DNA of 58,076 bases. Origin: JAFGJU01 sp964570935. GTDB lineage: Bacteria; Eisenbacteria; RBG-16-71-46; JAFGJU01. A program made the translations under genes and the position numbers. Location of the stretch: NCBI GenBank assembly GCA_964570935.1, contig CAZMZP010000020.1, positions 1 to 58,076 of the forward strand. Reading direction: 5' to 3'. Positions 39,709 through 49,062 of the stretch are shown here, in pieces (position 1 is the first letter of the stretch; each line of letters begins with the position of its first letter). The notes under the pieces were generated by a model that was not told the DNA's origin, searched no databases, and saw only the letters and a list, made by a program, of their open reading frames with translations.

Positions 39709-42700
39709 ATGGCCCCGGACGCTTACAGCATTCTGCGCCACAACCTCACGCTGGCCAGGCGAACCCTGATGCGGGGTCATCTGGGCCTGTGGCTCCTGAG
39801 GGCTCTCAGCTTGTCCGCCGCCATCCTCCTGGTCACGACCGGAATCGTTCTGATTGCGGGCGCGGGCTCTGTGCTGACTGCGCCTCTGGGGTTCGCGGCC
39901 GTGTTCGGCACCGCCGCGCTTCTCGTCCTCGCCCTGATTCTGCCGTTCGTCCGAACGCCCCGTCTGGAGAGAGTGGCGGTGATGGCCGACGAGATTCTGC
40001 CGGGCCGCAAGAATCTCGTCGTTTCGGCGCTTCAGATAGGAGGCCGTATCGGCGAGCTGTCGTCGTTCTATTCCCGTGAGATGATGGAAGCGATAGTCCG
40101 TGAGGGCTCCGACTTGAGCGGAGCCCTGGAACGCGGAAGTCTGTTGCCGTCGCGGGACATCTGTTCCTGGGCGCGCAAGTTCCTGCTGACCGCGGCCACG
40201 CTGGCCGCGTTTCTGGTGTTCGTCCCGGGCGCCTTTCAGCCCGCATTCTCCTCGCTGGTCCTGAGCCCGTTCCGGGCGCCGGCGCCGGCGGCGCCGGGTG
40301 GAAGCGCTGCCACGGATTCGGTCAAGGCGCCGCCCGACCTCGCGGAGCTGACCATCGAGTACGAGTATCCGGCATACAGCGGCGTGGAGAAACGCGTCGT
40401 GAGAACGGTCGTGGGCGACCTCGTGGCGCTCAAGGGGACGAGGGTCGGCCTCCGTGCGAACTTCACGCGCGAGACCTCGTCCGCCGGCCTGGCGTTCGAC
40501 AACGGAAACACGCTGTCTCTCGACCGGGAATCGGCCCGGAGTCACTCCGCGGGCTTCGTCATTACCCGCGACGGCACGTACCGCATCACGGCTCGCGGCC
40601 GGAGCGGCCAGGAATGGACGTCTCCGCCCTACTCCATCAAGTCGGAGGAAGACTTCTATCCGTTCATCAAGCTGATTGCACCCGCACCGGAGACCGACCT
40701 GGACGAGAGCATGGAGCTCCCGCTCGAGATCTTCTGCGCGGACGACTACGGACTTTCATCGCTGTACCTTCATTACTTCACAACCCCAGAAAACGTCAGG
40801 AAACAGGAGATAGGTACGTTCCGCGAAGGGACCAGAGAGACCGCGTTGACGTACTTCTGGGACACGGGACCGCTTCAACTCCTTCCGGGGGAGAGCGTGA
40901 GCTACTTCCTGGAAGTGTTCGACAACGACGCCGTGTCTGGCCCGAAACCAGCCAGGACTCCGCTGATGACCGCGCGATTCCCGACTATGGCCGAGATCTA
41001 CGCCGGCATGGAAGCCGAGCACTCGGAGCAGGTCGTCGAACTGGAGGACATCCTCGAAGAAGCGCGGACGCTCAAGGAAGCCCTGGACCAGCTCGCGATG
41101 GATATGCGGCAGGATGCGCCGGTGTCCTGGGAGAAGAAGAAGGAAATAGAGGGCGTGGGTAAGACCTCCGGGGAGGTCCTCGAGAACATAGACCGCATCG
41201 GCCAGGCGCTGGCGGAGGACGTGCGAAGACTGGAAAGCCACGACCCGGTGAACTGGGAGCTCTTGAACAAGGTCCAGGAACTTTCGAAGCTGCTGGAGGA
41301 GATCCAGAGCCCCGAGCTCAAGGACGCGATTGACCGGCTGAACAGCGCGCTGGCCAAGCTGGACAGGGAAGCGATCGCCGAGGCGATGGCGCAAACATCC
41401 CTCTCACAAGACGACCTCATGCAAGGGTTGGACAGGGCAATTGAACTCCTGAAACAGATCAAGCAGGACGAGAAGCTCAGGGCCCTGGTGGAAGAAGCGA
41501 TGCGTCTCGCGGAAAGGGAGACGGAGCTCGGCAGCGAGCTGGAGAAATCCAATCCGGACATGACCGAGGCAGCCAAGGACCAGGAGGACGTCGGCGACGC
41601 GCTGGAACAGCTGAAGCAGCAGATGGAGCAGCTGGCGAAGGAAGCGAGCGACAAGGATTTGTCAAAAGCGCTCGAGGAAGTATCCCGTTCGATGGATAAG
41701 AGCGGACTCAAGGACATGATATCGCAGTCCGCCGGTATGCTCCGGTCGAAGAAGACCGCCACGTTGAGGAAGCTCATGCGTGACATCGAGGCCGCGCTGT
41801 ACAACGCGGCCGACTCGCTGGCCAGCGCCGAGCAGCAGTTCTCGATGGGTCGAACAGCCGAGGTCACGGAGAAGGTGAGGCGCAACATTCACGAGCTGCT
41901 GGAGATCTCCAAGGCGCAGGAAGAGCTTTCGATGTGCGCGGGACGCGAGGCCTGCGGAGACCCGGCTATGAGACAGCAGACGATCCTGGACGGAGCGTCG
42001 TCCGTAACGGACAGGCTGCTGGAGATCGCCAAGGAAGCGCCGTTCATGACGTACAAGACTTCCACGGACCTGGGCAAGTCTCTACGAGAGATGGAGGACG
42101 CGCTCAGGGCCTTTGAGAACAAGAAGACGGCCGAGGGCATCACCGCGAGCAAGGAAGCTCTCAGGCTTGTGAACGACGTCCTCAAGTCTCTGCTGGTAGC
42201 CCAGCAGTCAATGTGTTCCGGACAGGGCGGGATGGGCGCCGGAAGCGGTCTCCAGCGCATGCGGTCCCTGTCCGGGCTTCAGCAGGCCATTAACCGCGAC
42301 GCGGAGGCGCTGTACTCGCGGCTTGACCAGGTCGGCCGGCTGAGCGAGTCGGACCAGCAGGCCCTCTCGCGGATGGCCGCGCAGCAGGAGATGGTGAGAC
42401 AGGGGATGGAGGACGTGGCCCGGGCCATGGGAGAGAGAAGAGACATACTCGGCAGAATCGAGGACATCATAGATGAGATGCGGGGCGTGGAGGGTCGCAT
42501 GGGGTCGGGTCAAATTGACGAGAGACTGCTCAAGCAGCAGAACCAGATCCTGAGCCGGCTCCTGGACGCGCAGAAATCAGTCCAGCAGAGGGACTATTCT
42601 GGTAAACGGTACTCGCGTCCGGGTCAGGATTTTCAGGGCAGGCCTTCTCCACCCGAGCTGCCGCGGGAGCTCCTCCGGGAGAGCGAGAAACTCGAGTTGC

Positions 42701-42795
42701 AGTTGCTCAGAGAAAGGGCAGAGCGGTATCCCGAGACCTACCGCGAGCTGGTCGAAAGATATCTGCGGGCGTTGTCCGGGGGGACGAAGCAATGA
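39709..42795 (+). CDS. Large DUF4175-like membrane protein with coiled-coil C-terminal half
   Basis: A 1028-residue protein. Three hydrophobic segments lie in the first 185 residues (about 27-49, 51-83 and 160-182), followed by an extracytoplasmic beta-rich region (about 195-430; PPDLAELTIEYEYPAYSGVE, SMELPLEIFCADDYGLSSLY). From about 440 to 1020 it is almost wholly charged helix and coiled coil rich in Glu, Gln, Lys and Met. The layout is that of the DUF4175 or DUF4175-like proteins found beside DUF4159 genes. It could be a membrane-anchored scaffold for the MoxR/BatA-type system; that is inference. The stop overlaps the next gene by four bases (ATGA). Confidence 0.75.
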   Translation: MAPDAYSILRHNLTLARRTLMRGHLGLWLLRALSLSAAILLVTTGIVLIAGAGSVLTAPLGFAAVFGTAALLVLALILPFVRTPRLERVAVMADEILPGRKNLVVSALQIGGRIGELSSFYSREMMEAIVREGSDLSGALERGSLLPSRDICSWARKFLLTAATLAAFLVFVPGAFQPAFSSLVLSPFRAPAPAAPGGSAATDSVKAPPDLAELTIEYEYPAYSGVEKRVVRTVVGDLVALKGTRVGLRANFTRETSSAGLAFDNGNTLSLDRESARSHSAGFVITRDGTYRITARGRSGQEWTSPPYSIKSEEDFYPFIKLIAPAPETDLDESMELPLEIFCADDYGLSSLYLHYFTTPENVRKQEIGTFREGTRETALTYFWDTGPLQLLPGESVSYFLEVFDNDAVSGPKPARTPLMTARFPTMAEIYAGMEAEHSEQVVELEDILEEARTLKEALDQLAMDMRQDAPVSWEKKKEIEGVGKTSGEVLENIDRIGQALAEDVRRLESHDPVNWELLNKVQELSKLLEEIQSPELKDAIDRLNSALAKLDREAIAEAMAQTSLSQDDLMQGLDRAIELLKQIKQDEKLRALVEEAMRLAERETELGSELEKSNPDMTEAAKDQEDVGDALEQLKQQMEQLAKEASDKDLSKALEEVSRSMDKSGLKDMISQSAGMLRSKKTATLRKLMRDIEAALYNAADSLASAEQQFSMGRTAEVTEKVRRNIHELLEISKAQEELSMCAGREACGDPAMRQQTILDGASSVTDRLLEIAKEAPFMTYKTSTDLGKSLREMEDALRAFENKKTAEGITASKEALRLVNDVLKSLLVAQQSMCSGQGGMGAGSGLQRMRSLSGLQQAINRDAEALYSRLDQVGRLSESDQQALSRMAAQQEMVRQGMEDVARAMGERRDILGRIEDIIDEMRGVEGRMGSGQIDERLLKQQNQILSRLLDAQKSVQQRDYSGKRYSRPGQDFQGRPSPPELPRELLRESEKLELQLLRERAERYPETYRELVERYLRALSGGTKQ

Positions 42796-43727
42796 GGACC
42801 GCCGCGCGCGCGGCGATGACCGCACTCGCATGCTGCGTCGTACTGACCGGCGGCCCGGGCGTGAATCGGACTGACGGTGGGCCGGCAGCGGGCGGGGGTA
42901 CGGGCCGTGCCACGCAGACTGGCACGGTGCGGGCGGCGAGCGGACTCACGCGCGGCGCCAGACAGGACTTCGAAGCCGGAAGGTTCGCCGTGGCGTCGGG
43001 GAAGCTGGAAGAGCTGCTGAAACGCGACCTGGCGCCGGCCGAGCGGGCGGACGTCTACGTGCTGCTGTGTGAGAGCAGACTACGCCAGGGTGAGTTCACG
43101 CTGGCGGAATCCGTGGCCGTTGAGGCGAAGACGACCGGAAGGGTCTCTGACGAGGCCGCGCTCCAGCGTCTGAGCTTCCTCAGAGCCGAGATACTGTATT
43201 TTTCGGGAGACGCCAAGCGTGCCACTGACGAATACATCTCATTCCTTGAAGACAACCTCGAGGGCCCTTTTGTGAACGACGCGGTGGAGCGGCTACTCAT
43301 GATCGACGAGAACTCTGGGTCCGCTCCCCAGTCGCTGGCCGCGTATGCCAGGGCCGAGCTGGCTGAGTTGGCCGGCTCGCCGGACAGCGCGCTGGCGATC
43401 CTCGACGGTATCCTGCATGATGCCTCCTCGCCGCTGATAGCGGACGACGCGCTCGCGAAGAAGGCGGACATACTGCGCGGACTGCGCAGGTTTTCTGACG
43501 CCGTCACCCAGTACCGTCTTCTCGAAGCGCGGTTCCCGCGGAGCCGTCTGGTGCCGGTCTGCAAGCTCAAGATAGCCGGGCTCTACGCCGAGGCGCTGGG
43601 TGAGAAGGACAAGGCCGTCGCGGAGTGCGAGGAGATTGCGAAGGGATTCCCCGGGACGTCGTACGCGGTTGAAGCGCGCGCCCTCCTCAACAAGCTGGCG
43701 TCCGGCGCGCCGGGGGACAGGAAGTGA
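42792..43727 (+). CDS. Exported tetratricopeptide-repeat protein
   Basis: A 311-residue protein with an N-terminal signal-like segment (about residues 5-22), a Gly-rich linker and TPR-like helical pairs from about residue 55 (GARQDFEAGRFAVASGKLEE, YVLLCESRLRQGEFTLAESV, FLRAEILYFSGDAKRATDEY, KADILRGLRRFSDAVTQYRL). Such proteins usually bind partner proteins. It overlaps both neighbours (ATGA with the DUF4175-like gene; the next start is at its stop), so it is translationally coupled in a four-gene operon. Confidence 0.82.
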   Translation: MRTAARAAMTALACCVVLTGGPGVNRTDGGPAAGGGTGRATQTGTVRAASGLTRGARQDFEAGRFAVASGKLEELLKRDLAPAERADVYVLLCESRLRQGEFTLAESVAVEAKTTGRVSDEAALQRLSFLRAEILYFSGDAKRATDEYISFLEDNLEGPFVNDAVERLLMIDENSGSAPQSLAAYARAELAELAGSPDSALAILDGILHDASSPLIADDALAKKADILRGLRRFSDAVTQYRLLEARFPRSRLVPVCKLKIAGLYAEALGEKDKAVAECEEIAKGFPGTSYAVEARALLNKLASGAPGDRK

Positions 43728-43729
43728 AG

Positions 43730-44992
43730 ATGCTCAGGACCGTGCTTGCTGCCGCGGCGATTATGTTCCTAGTGTTGAATGCGCCGTCCTTCTGCGGGGC
43801 CGAGGTTCTCGTCAACATGGACCTCGAGCAGACGGACCATCTCCGCGCCTACGGGCTCGCGTTCAAGTGCCTGGAAAAGGGAATCGCCGTCGAGTGGCTT
43901 CTCAACTACCGCGGTGGGTCGTTTCTGGTGCTGGGCTCCGAAGACGTGACGAGTCAGGCCGACGTCATGGGGGTGTCGTACGAGATTGTGACCGGGGCGG
44001 ACGTGGCCCGCATCCACAGCGAGATGGAAGAAGGCAACATGGAGGTCGTCGTCCTGGAGAAGGCGCCCAGGATAGCCGTGTACATCCCTCCCACCGTACT
44101 GCCCTGGGACGACGCCGTCACCCTGGCGCTCGAGTACGCGCAGATTCCGTACACCCGCATCTGGGACGATGACGTGCTCTCGGGAAGGCTGGACGAGTTC
44201 GACTGGCTGCATCTGCATCACGAGGACTTCACCGGGCAGTACGGGAAGTTCTGGGCCGCGTACAGAAATGCGCCGTGGTACAAGGCGCAGCAGGCCAGCT
44301 ACGAGCAGGCGGCGCGGGCAGCCGGCTTCGCCAAGGTCTCGCAGCACAAGGCCGCGGTCGTGCGCAAGGTCAAGGAGTACGTAGCAGCCGGTGGGTTCAT
44401 GTTCGGGATGTGTTCCGCCACGGACAGCTTTGATATAGCGCTTGCCGCGGCCGGAATCGACTTCCTCTTCGAACAGTTCGACGGCGACCCGCCAGAGCCG
44501 GACGCCGACAGGCGCCTGGACTTCTCGAGGACGTTCGCGTTCGAGAACTTCAAGCTGACCATGAACCCGCTCGCGTACGAGTTCTCCGACATTGACGTGA
44601 GCGACGCGGCGTTGAGGCGCGGGCCTAGGTCCTACTTCACGCTTTTCGAGTTCTCGGCGAAAAGAGACCCGGTGCCGACCATGCTGACTCAGGACCACGT
44701 TGGGGCGGTCCCCGAGTTCATGGGGCAGACGACGGGTTTCAACAAGAAGACGCTGAAGGGAGTGGTGGTCGTCCTGGGAGAGGTCGAGGGCACGGATGAA
44801 GTCAAGTACCTCCACGGTAACTACGGGAAGGGGACCTTCACCTTCTACGGCGGCCACGACCCCGAGGATTTCAGGCACGAAATCGGCGACCCACCCACAA
44901 ATCTGGCCCTGCACAAGAACTCGCCCGGATACCGGCTCATCCTGAACAACATTCTTTTCCCGGCGGCCGAAAAGAAGCAGCAGAAAACGTAA
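43730..44992 (+). CDS. Exported protein with a class I amidotransferase-like fold, uncharacterised
   Basis: A 420-residue protein with a signal peptide ending near SFCGA. The N-terminal signature LEQTDHLRAYGLAFKCLEKG, then VEWLLNYRGGSF, is one seen in Bacteroidetes- and Gemmatimonadetes-type proteins that databases often label asparagine synthetase B; no asparagine synthetase motifs are present. A nucleophile-elbow-like GGFMFGMCSATDS (Cys about 228) and a late HGNYGKGTFTFYGGHDPEDF suggest a ThuA/amidotransferase-type domain. ATG 43730 with an AGGAAG site is preferred to the GTG at 43724. It ends the DUF4159-DUF4175-TPR operon, before a strong hairpin. Confidence 0.72.
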   Translation: MLRTVLAAAAIMFLVLNAPSFCGAEVLVNMDLEQTDHLRAYGLAFKCLEKGIAVEWLLNYRGGSFLVLGSEDVTSQADVMGVSYEIVTGADVARIHSEMEEGNMEVVVLEKAPRIAVYIPPTVLPWDDAVTLALEYAQIPYTRIWDDDVLSGRLDEFDWLHLHHEDFTGQYGKFWAAYRNAPWYKAQQASYEQAARAAGFAKVSQHKAAVVRKVKEYVAAGGFMFGMCSATDSFDIALAAAGIDFLFEQFDGDPPEPDADRRLDFSRTFAFENFKLTMNPLAYEFSDIDVSDAALRRGPRSYFTLFEFSAKRDPVPTMLTQDHVGAVPEFMGQTTGFNKKTLKGVVVVLGEVEGTDEVKYLHGNYGKGTFTFYGGHDPEDFRHEIGDPPTNLALHKNSPGYRLILNNILFPAAEKKQQKT

Positions 44993-45017
44993 CGCCGGCC
45001 CCTGCAGGGAGCCGGCG
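44993..45017 (+). terminator. Strong GC hairpin directly after the operon, no U tract
   Basis: CGCCGGC (44993-44999) pairs with GCCGGCG (45011-45017), and CCCTG with CAGGG inside. It begins on the first base after the stop codon. Being symmetric, it could also act on the convergent propeller gene, whose stop is at 45123. Confidence 0.5.
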
Positions 45018-45122
45018 CTGTTTGTGTCGAGCCCTGTCATCGTCCAAGCCGCGGGCGTGCCCGCTGCGGTCCGCCGACGCCCGGCATGCTGACACCGGGC
45101 GCGCGAATTCCTCATTCGAACA

Positions 45123-48100
45123 CTACCGCGCCAGTACCATCTTTCTGGCTTCGGCGTGGTACGGCGCCGCGAGCTTGTAGACGTACACGCCAGACGGCAC
45201 TGTGCTTCCACTGTCGTCACGTCCGTCCCAGGCCACCTCGTAACAGTCGACACTCTTCAGGTCGTCCACCAGCGTTCGCACGCACCTTCCCTGCACGTCG
45301 TAGATACGCAGGGACACGAGCCCGGGCCTGGCGACAGAGAACCGTATCACGGTCACCGGGTTGAACGGATTGGGCGCATTCTGCTCCAGCTGTGTGACGG
45401 TCGGGACCGGCGGAGGATTCTCGACGTGAGTCATGTTCTCCGGTCCGACGAGCGAGAACGCACCTTCGTTCTCGTGGATGTCCCACGCGCTGATCTTGTA
45501 GTAGCTGTCCGCGTCGGGGTCGAACTCCTCGTCCACGAAGGAGTTTTCCCATGGGGCGCCCATGCGGTTCGTGACGCTGGGCACGAAGTACGGGTTGTCC
45601 CCTTTGTAGACTGTGTAGTGCGAGAAATCGCGCTCCGGGCTGCCGTCCCAGGTCAGGTAGAGGACCGGCGGCGGATACTCATATTCGCCCCTCGGCGAAA
45701 GAGGTGCCGCGGGCGGGAGGTTGTCCACACTGTACCCGCTGTCAGGCGGGCTGCAGTAGAAGACCTCGGGATCGGTGGTGTGCGTGGTGACGCAGTACAC
45801 GGTGTACCTGTATGTGGACATCGAGTCGCACGCAGACGGCACGAGACAGTAGTAGACCGGCTGCTGCATTGCGGGAACCGCGCCGACCACCTCCCACAAT
45901 CCGTCCGGAAGACTCTGCACCGCCATGGGAGGGAACGAGTAGAAATAGCGGCTCTCGTACACCAAGGCGCGGGCGTCGCCCAGAGAGACGGGCAGCTCTA
46001 CGGTCGCCCCTCCCAGCGTGGCGAACACGGACCCGCCCTCTTCAATCCATGAGCCCTTGTCCCGCACCTCATCCGAGAACCCGATGTCGTCTATTCGGCG
46101 GTGGACGTAGTAACTCGTAGCGCTGCTGGTCTGATTGACGCCGTAGGCGCCGGGCGGCATTCCTGCCGGGCTTCCCCCGTAATCCAGGCCCGAGCTGTTG
46201 AACCGTATCCTGAGGTATCCGCCCTGGTCCTCTGCCACGTCCTTGACGGAGTCGATTGCCGCGTAATCGTACTTGAGCTGAATCTCCACAAACGCGCAGC
46301 CCGGGTTGGCGCCGTACCGTCTGTAGTAGTGCTTCGACCTCCAGACGAGTTCGGTGCCGGGATGGGACAGCGTGTGCCACTCGCCGTCTCTGGGAATGGG
46401 GTCCCACAGCTCTCCGGCGGTGGCGCTGACGTACCAGTAAACCGAGTCCTCCTGGGCGCTGAAGACCCTGACGGCGAGTATCGAGTCCGGCGGCGTGAGC
46501 ACGACGGTCGACTGAACCTGGTTGTCTACTGTGTTGTAGTCCCGCTGGAAGACCTGAATGACCCGTATCCCGCCGGCCGCATCGGCGAAGAAGGTCAGGA
46601 ATTCGAAATCGCCGCACGGACATATCGCCATCGACCCGCCGGGAACGCCGTGGCTTCCGGCCAGGTACGGTGTCGACGGGTTGTAGACGTTGACTATCTG
46701 AAGTGACGTCTCGTCGGCGATGAACACGTAGTCTCCCGAAACGTTAAGCTTCCGGGCGGTGCCGGGTGTGTTGTATGCGCCGACAATCCTGGGACCCATG
46801 AACAGACTGTCGGTGTCCATTACCTGAAGCCCCGACCCACCGTCCGCGACATAGGCGTAGTCACCCGAGACAGCCACGTCGAACGCGTACCCCGGCGTGT
46901 CAGCACTCCCGGCGGAGGACACGTTGCCGGCGCTGCTCACGTCGAGTATGAGTAGCCCGGAAGCGCCGTCGGCCACGAACGCAAAGTCACCGGAGATTGT
47001 GATTCCCTCGGCGGAACCGGGAGTGTCGTAGGTGTCGATGTGTGACGGGTTCGAAGGGTCGCTTACGTCCACGATAAGAATGCCGGCCCCGGCGGCGGCG
47101 ACAAAGGCGTAGTCTCCGGACACGGCTACTGCCTTCGGGGAGTCTCCCGGGAATACGAGCTTCGCCAGGGAATCAGGCAGACCCACGTCGGTCACATCCA
47201 TGACCCACAGGCAGCTGTTGTCGGAGTCCGTGACGTAGGCATAGTTGCCGTCGACCGCCAGGCCGTTTGCGTGGGCCTGGGTGAAGCTCCCCTGCTGCAC
47301 CGGGTTGTCCGGGTATGTCACGTTGAAGATCCGGAGGCCGCCGCCGTTGGCCGCCACAAAGGCGTTCTCGCCCGAGATGACGATGTCGGTGCCCAGTCCC
47401 GGCACGGGAAAGTCCTTGACCAGGAGCGGAGGCGTGAGCTCAGCGACCTTTACGACCTCGAGCCCCGCCGTGGATGCGGCCGCGAAAACGTAGCCGCCCT
47501 CGACCGCGACGTCGCCGTTAACCTGGGGAGTTGTACAACTGTCCACCCACACCGGGGAGGCGAGGTCGCTGGCATCGACCACCTGCACTCCGGCGGTACC
47601 GCCTGCCACATAGACCCAGGTCCCCGTGACGGCCAGCCCAACCGCTATGCCGGGCACGTCACACAATCCCCTCTGACTTGGTGTGGGGCCGGTCACGTCC
47701 ACTATCTCAACGCCGGCGGCCGCGACCGCCACGTAAGCCACGTCGCCCGCGACGACGACGCCTCCGGCGTTGCCGGCCGTCGTGTAAGTCGCGTACGGAG
47801 TGGGATTGGTTGGGTCGGACACGTCAAAGACCTGCAGTCCGCCGTCGTAAGCCGCCACATACGCCAGGTCTCCCGCCACGCTCACGTCGTAGGCGTTGCC
47901 CGAGCTTGCGATTGGAGCGCTGCCGATGCACTTGAAGTACAAGGGATTGGTGGGATTCCAGATGTCAATCACCTGCAGCGAGTCGTCGTCAGCCACAAAC
48001 GCGTAGTCGCCGGATATGGCGACAGCACGAGCCGTACCGGGCGTGTTGCAGGTCCCGGCGACGTACGGGAACGACACGTCGCTGACGTCGATGGCCTGGA

Positions 48101-48527
48101 GCCCGGAGGTCCCGTCGGCAACAAACACGTAGTTGCGCGAGATCGCGACGTCATAAGCGAGCCCCGGCGTATCACAAGTCGACTTCAGCGTGGGGCTCGT
48201 GGGGCTGCTGATGTTCACTATCTTGAGTCCAGCCGCTGACGCTGCCACGTACGCGAACTCTCCTGCCACGGTCACCGCCCTGGCGTCGTTACCGGACAGA
48301 TAGCACTGGCCGGCGCGCGCGAGCTCAAACGGCCACAGCCTTATCAAGCCGGCACTCGTGTTCCATTCGGCGGTCGTGTTCATCGGGTCGCGATACAGGT
48401 AGGCGCTGAAATCCTCGGTGAAGAACTCCTGAGCCGCTCCCGCCGTCGAGCAGAAACCCAGCGAAAAAGCCAGCAGCATCGCCGCCGGCAGCGTCCTCAA
48501 CACGCGCTCTCCAAGCTTCATGGCCAT
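45123..48527 (-). CDS. Giant secreted LVIVD-repeat propeller protein with FlgD-like/type IX-style C-terminal domain
   Basis: A 1134-residue exported protein. After a signal peptide (about 1-33, ending GAA) it holds 13 LVIVD-type repeats of about 40-45 residues (cores such as AGLKIVNIS, SGLQAIDVS, DSLQVIDIW, AGILIVDVS), enough for two propellers. A beta-sandwich region (about 600-900) and fibronectin-like segments follow. The C-terminal domain has NAPNPFNPVTVIRFSVARPG, LRIYDVQGRCVRTL, WDGRDDSGSTVPSGVYVYKL and ends in MVLAR. That last part is the FlgD-Ig or type IX sorting-like ending used in FCB bacteria. The ATG at 48527 has a GGGAG site. Probably surface-exposed. Confidence 0.85.
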   Translation of the reverse strand: MAMKLGERVLRTLPAAMLLAFSLGFCSTAGAAQEFFTEDFSAYLYRDPMNTTAEWNTSAGLIRLWPFELARAGQCYLSGNDARAVTVAGEFAYVAASAAGLKIVNISSPTSPTLKSTCDTPGLAYDVAISRNYVFVADGTSGLQAIDVSDVSFPYVAGTCNTPGTARAVAISGDYAFVADDDSLQVIDIWNPTNPLYFKCIGSAPIASSGNAYDVSVAGDLAYVAAYDGGLQVFDVSDPTNPTPYATYTTAGNAGGVVVAGDVAYVAVAAAGVEIVDVTGPTPSQRGLCDVPGIAVGLAVTGTWVYVAGGTAGVQVVDASDLASPVWVDSCTTPQVNGDVAVEGGYVFAAASTAGLEVVKVAELTPPLLVKDFPVPGLGTDIVISGENAFVAANGGGLRIFNVTYPDNPVQQGSFTQAHANGLAVDGNYAYVTDSDNSCLWVMDVTDVGLPDSLAKLVFPGDSPKAVAVSGDYAFVAAAGAGILIVDVSDPSNPSHIDTYDTPGSAEGITISGDFAFVADGASGLLILDVSSAGNVSSAGSADTPGYAFDVAVSGDYAYVADGGSGLQVMDTDSLFMGPRIVGAYNTPGTARKLNVSGDYVFIADETSLQIVNVYNPSTPYLAGSHGVPGGSMAICPCGDFEFLTFFADAAGGIRVIQVFQRDYNTVDNQVQSTVVLTPPDSILAVRVFSAQEDSVYWYVSATAGELWDPIPRDGEWHTLSHPGTELVWRSKHYYRRYGANPGCAFVEIQLKYDYAAIDSVKDVAEDQGGYLRIRFNSSGLDYGGSPAGMPPGAYGVNQTSSATSYYVHRRIDDIGFSDEVRDKGSWIEEGGSVFATLGGATVELPVSLGDARALVYESRYFYSFPPMAVQSLPDGLWEVVGAVPAMQQPVYYCLVPSACDSMSTYRYTVYCVTTHTTDPEVFYCSPPDSGYSVDNLPPAAPLSPRGEYEYPPPVLYLTWDGSPERDFSHYTVYKGDNPYFVPSVTNRMGAPWENSFVDEEFDPDADSYYKISAWDIHENEGAFSLVGPENMTHVENPPPVPTVTQLEQNAPNPFNPVTVIRFSVARPGLVSLRIYDVQGRCVRTLVDDLKSVDCYEVAWDGRDDSGSTVPSGVYVYKLAAPYHAEARKMVLAR

Positions 48528-48738
48528 CGCTCCCTTCGGTTGATTCCTGGCAGAAACGAGGAACGGGTAATCCGTCCCACTTGGGAACACACTATCCCAG
48601 CCCGCCGGGCACACTCCCGCCCGGCGGCAGGCAGTCTGTATCATCTATACATACAGGTCCAGAACGACTTAGTTGGTGGCATCAGAATGAAAAGTGGGGG
48701 GGGGTTGAGATATAGTATTCCAAGTTTTGTATACAGTT

Positions 48739-48767
48739 ATCATATCACATCTTGGCCCAAAAGTCAA
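48739..48767 (-). promoter_or_regulatory. Predicted promoter of the propeller gene
   Basis: On the minus strand, TTGACT (48767-48762), a 17-bp spacer and TATGAT (48744-48739). The transcript would start near 48732. Confidence 0.75.
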
Positions 48768-48786
48768 GCGGGCTGGCCCGTGATGT

Positions 48787-48907
48787 GGAGCCAAAGCGAT
48801 AATGTCAGGGTGTAACGCCAAAGGGAAAGTGTCAGGGTGTGGCGCGGTCCCGAAGTGGGAAGCCGGCGCGTCGTGTCAGGGTGTGGCGCGGTCCTGCGTT
48901 TGGCTCC
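48787..48907. mobile_element. MITE-like element: 9-bp terminal inverted repeats around three direct repeats
   Basis: GGAGCCAAA (48787-48795) and TTTGGCTCC (48899-48907) are perfect inverted repeats 121 bp end to end. Inside are three direct repeats starting TGTCAGGGTGT at 48803, 48830 and 48874; the last two match over 21 bases and the first over its TGTCAGGGTGT and CGC blocks. No coding sequence. It may be a non-autonomous transposon relic or a protein-binding repeat cluster. Confidence 0.5.
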
Positions 48908-48951
48908 GGGAGCTGCCGCTCGACCCCTCTCTGGCGGCCAGTGTCGCGGTG

Positions 48952-48960
48952 TGCTAAAAT
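48952..48960 (+). promoter_or_regulatory. Extended -10 promoter for the dsrC operon
   Basis: TGC followed by TAAAAT (48955-48960), without a clear -35 box; transcription would begin near 48967, about 95 bases before dsrC. It lies just outside the inverted-repeat element. Confidence 0.5.
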
Positions 48961-49062
48961 AGCCGGTCCAGGGCAGCGCGCCCGGTCAGAATCCCCGGCA
49001 GCGAGGCGGTCATTCGCGTTTGTGCCCGGCAGGTCGCGCCCACTAACAGAAAGGAAGACTGC

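Larger units (their letters stand above)
48528..49062. other. 535-bp divergent intergenic region
   Basis: Between the minus-strand propeller gene and the plus-strand dsrC. It holds a minus promoter (48739-48767) with a leader of about 200 bases, a run of nine G at about 48696-48704, a 121-bp inverted-repeat-bounded element (48787-48907), and an extended -10 promoter for dsrC (48952-48960). No protein gene was found. Confidence 0.7.

Noticed and set aside
43769..45253. 494-residue open frame on the minus strand
   Set aside because: It is antisense to the amidotransferase-like gene and has no known motifs.
48787..48907. Calling the repeat element a named insertion sequence
   Set aside because: No transposase and no end sequence I can assign to a family with confidence.
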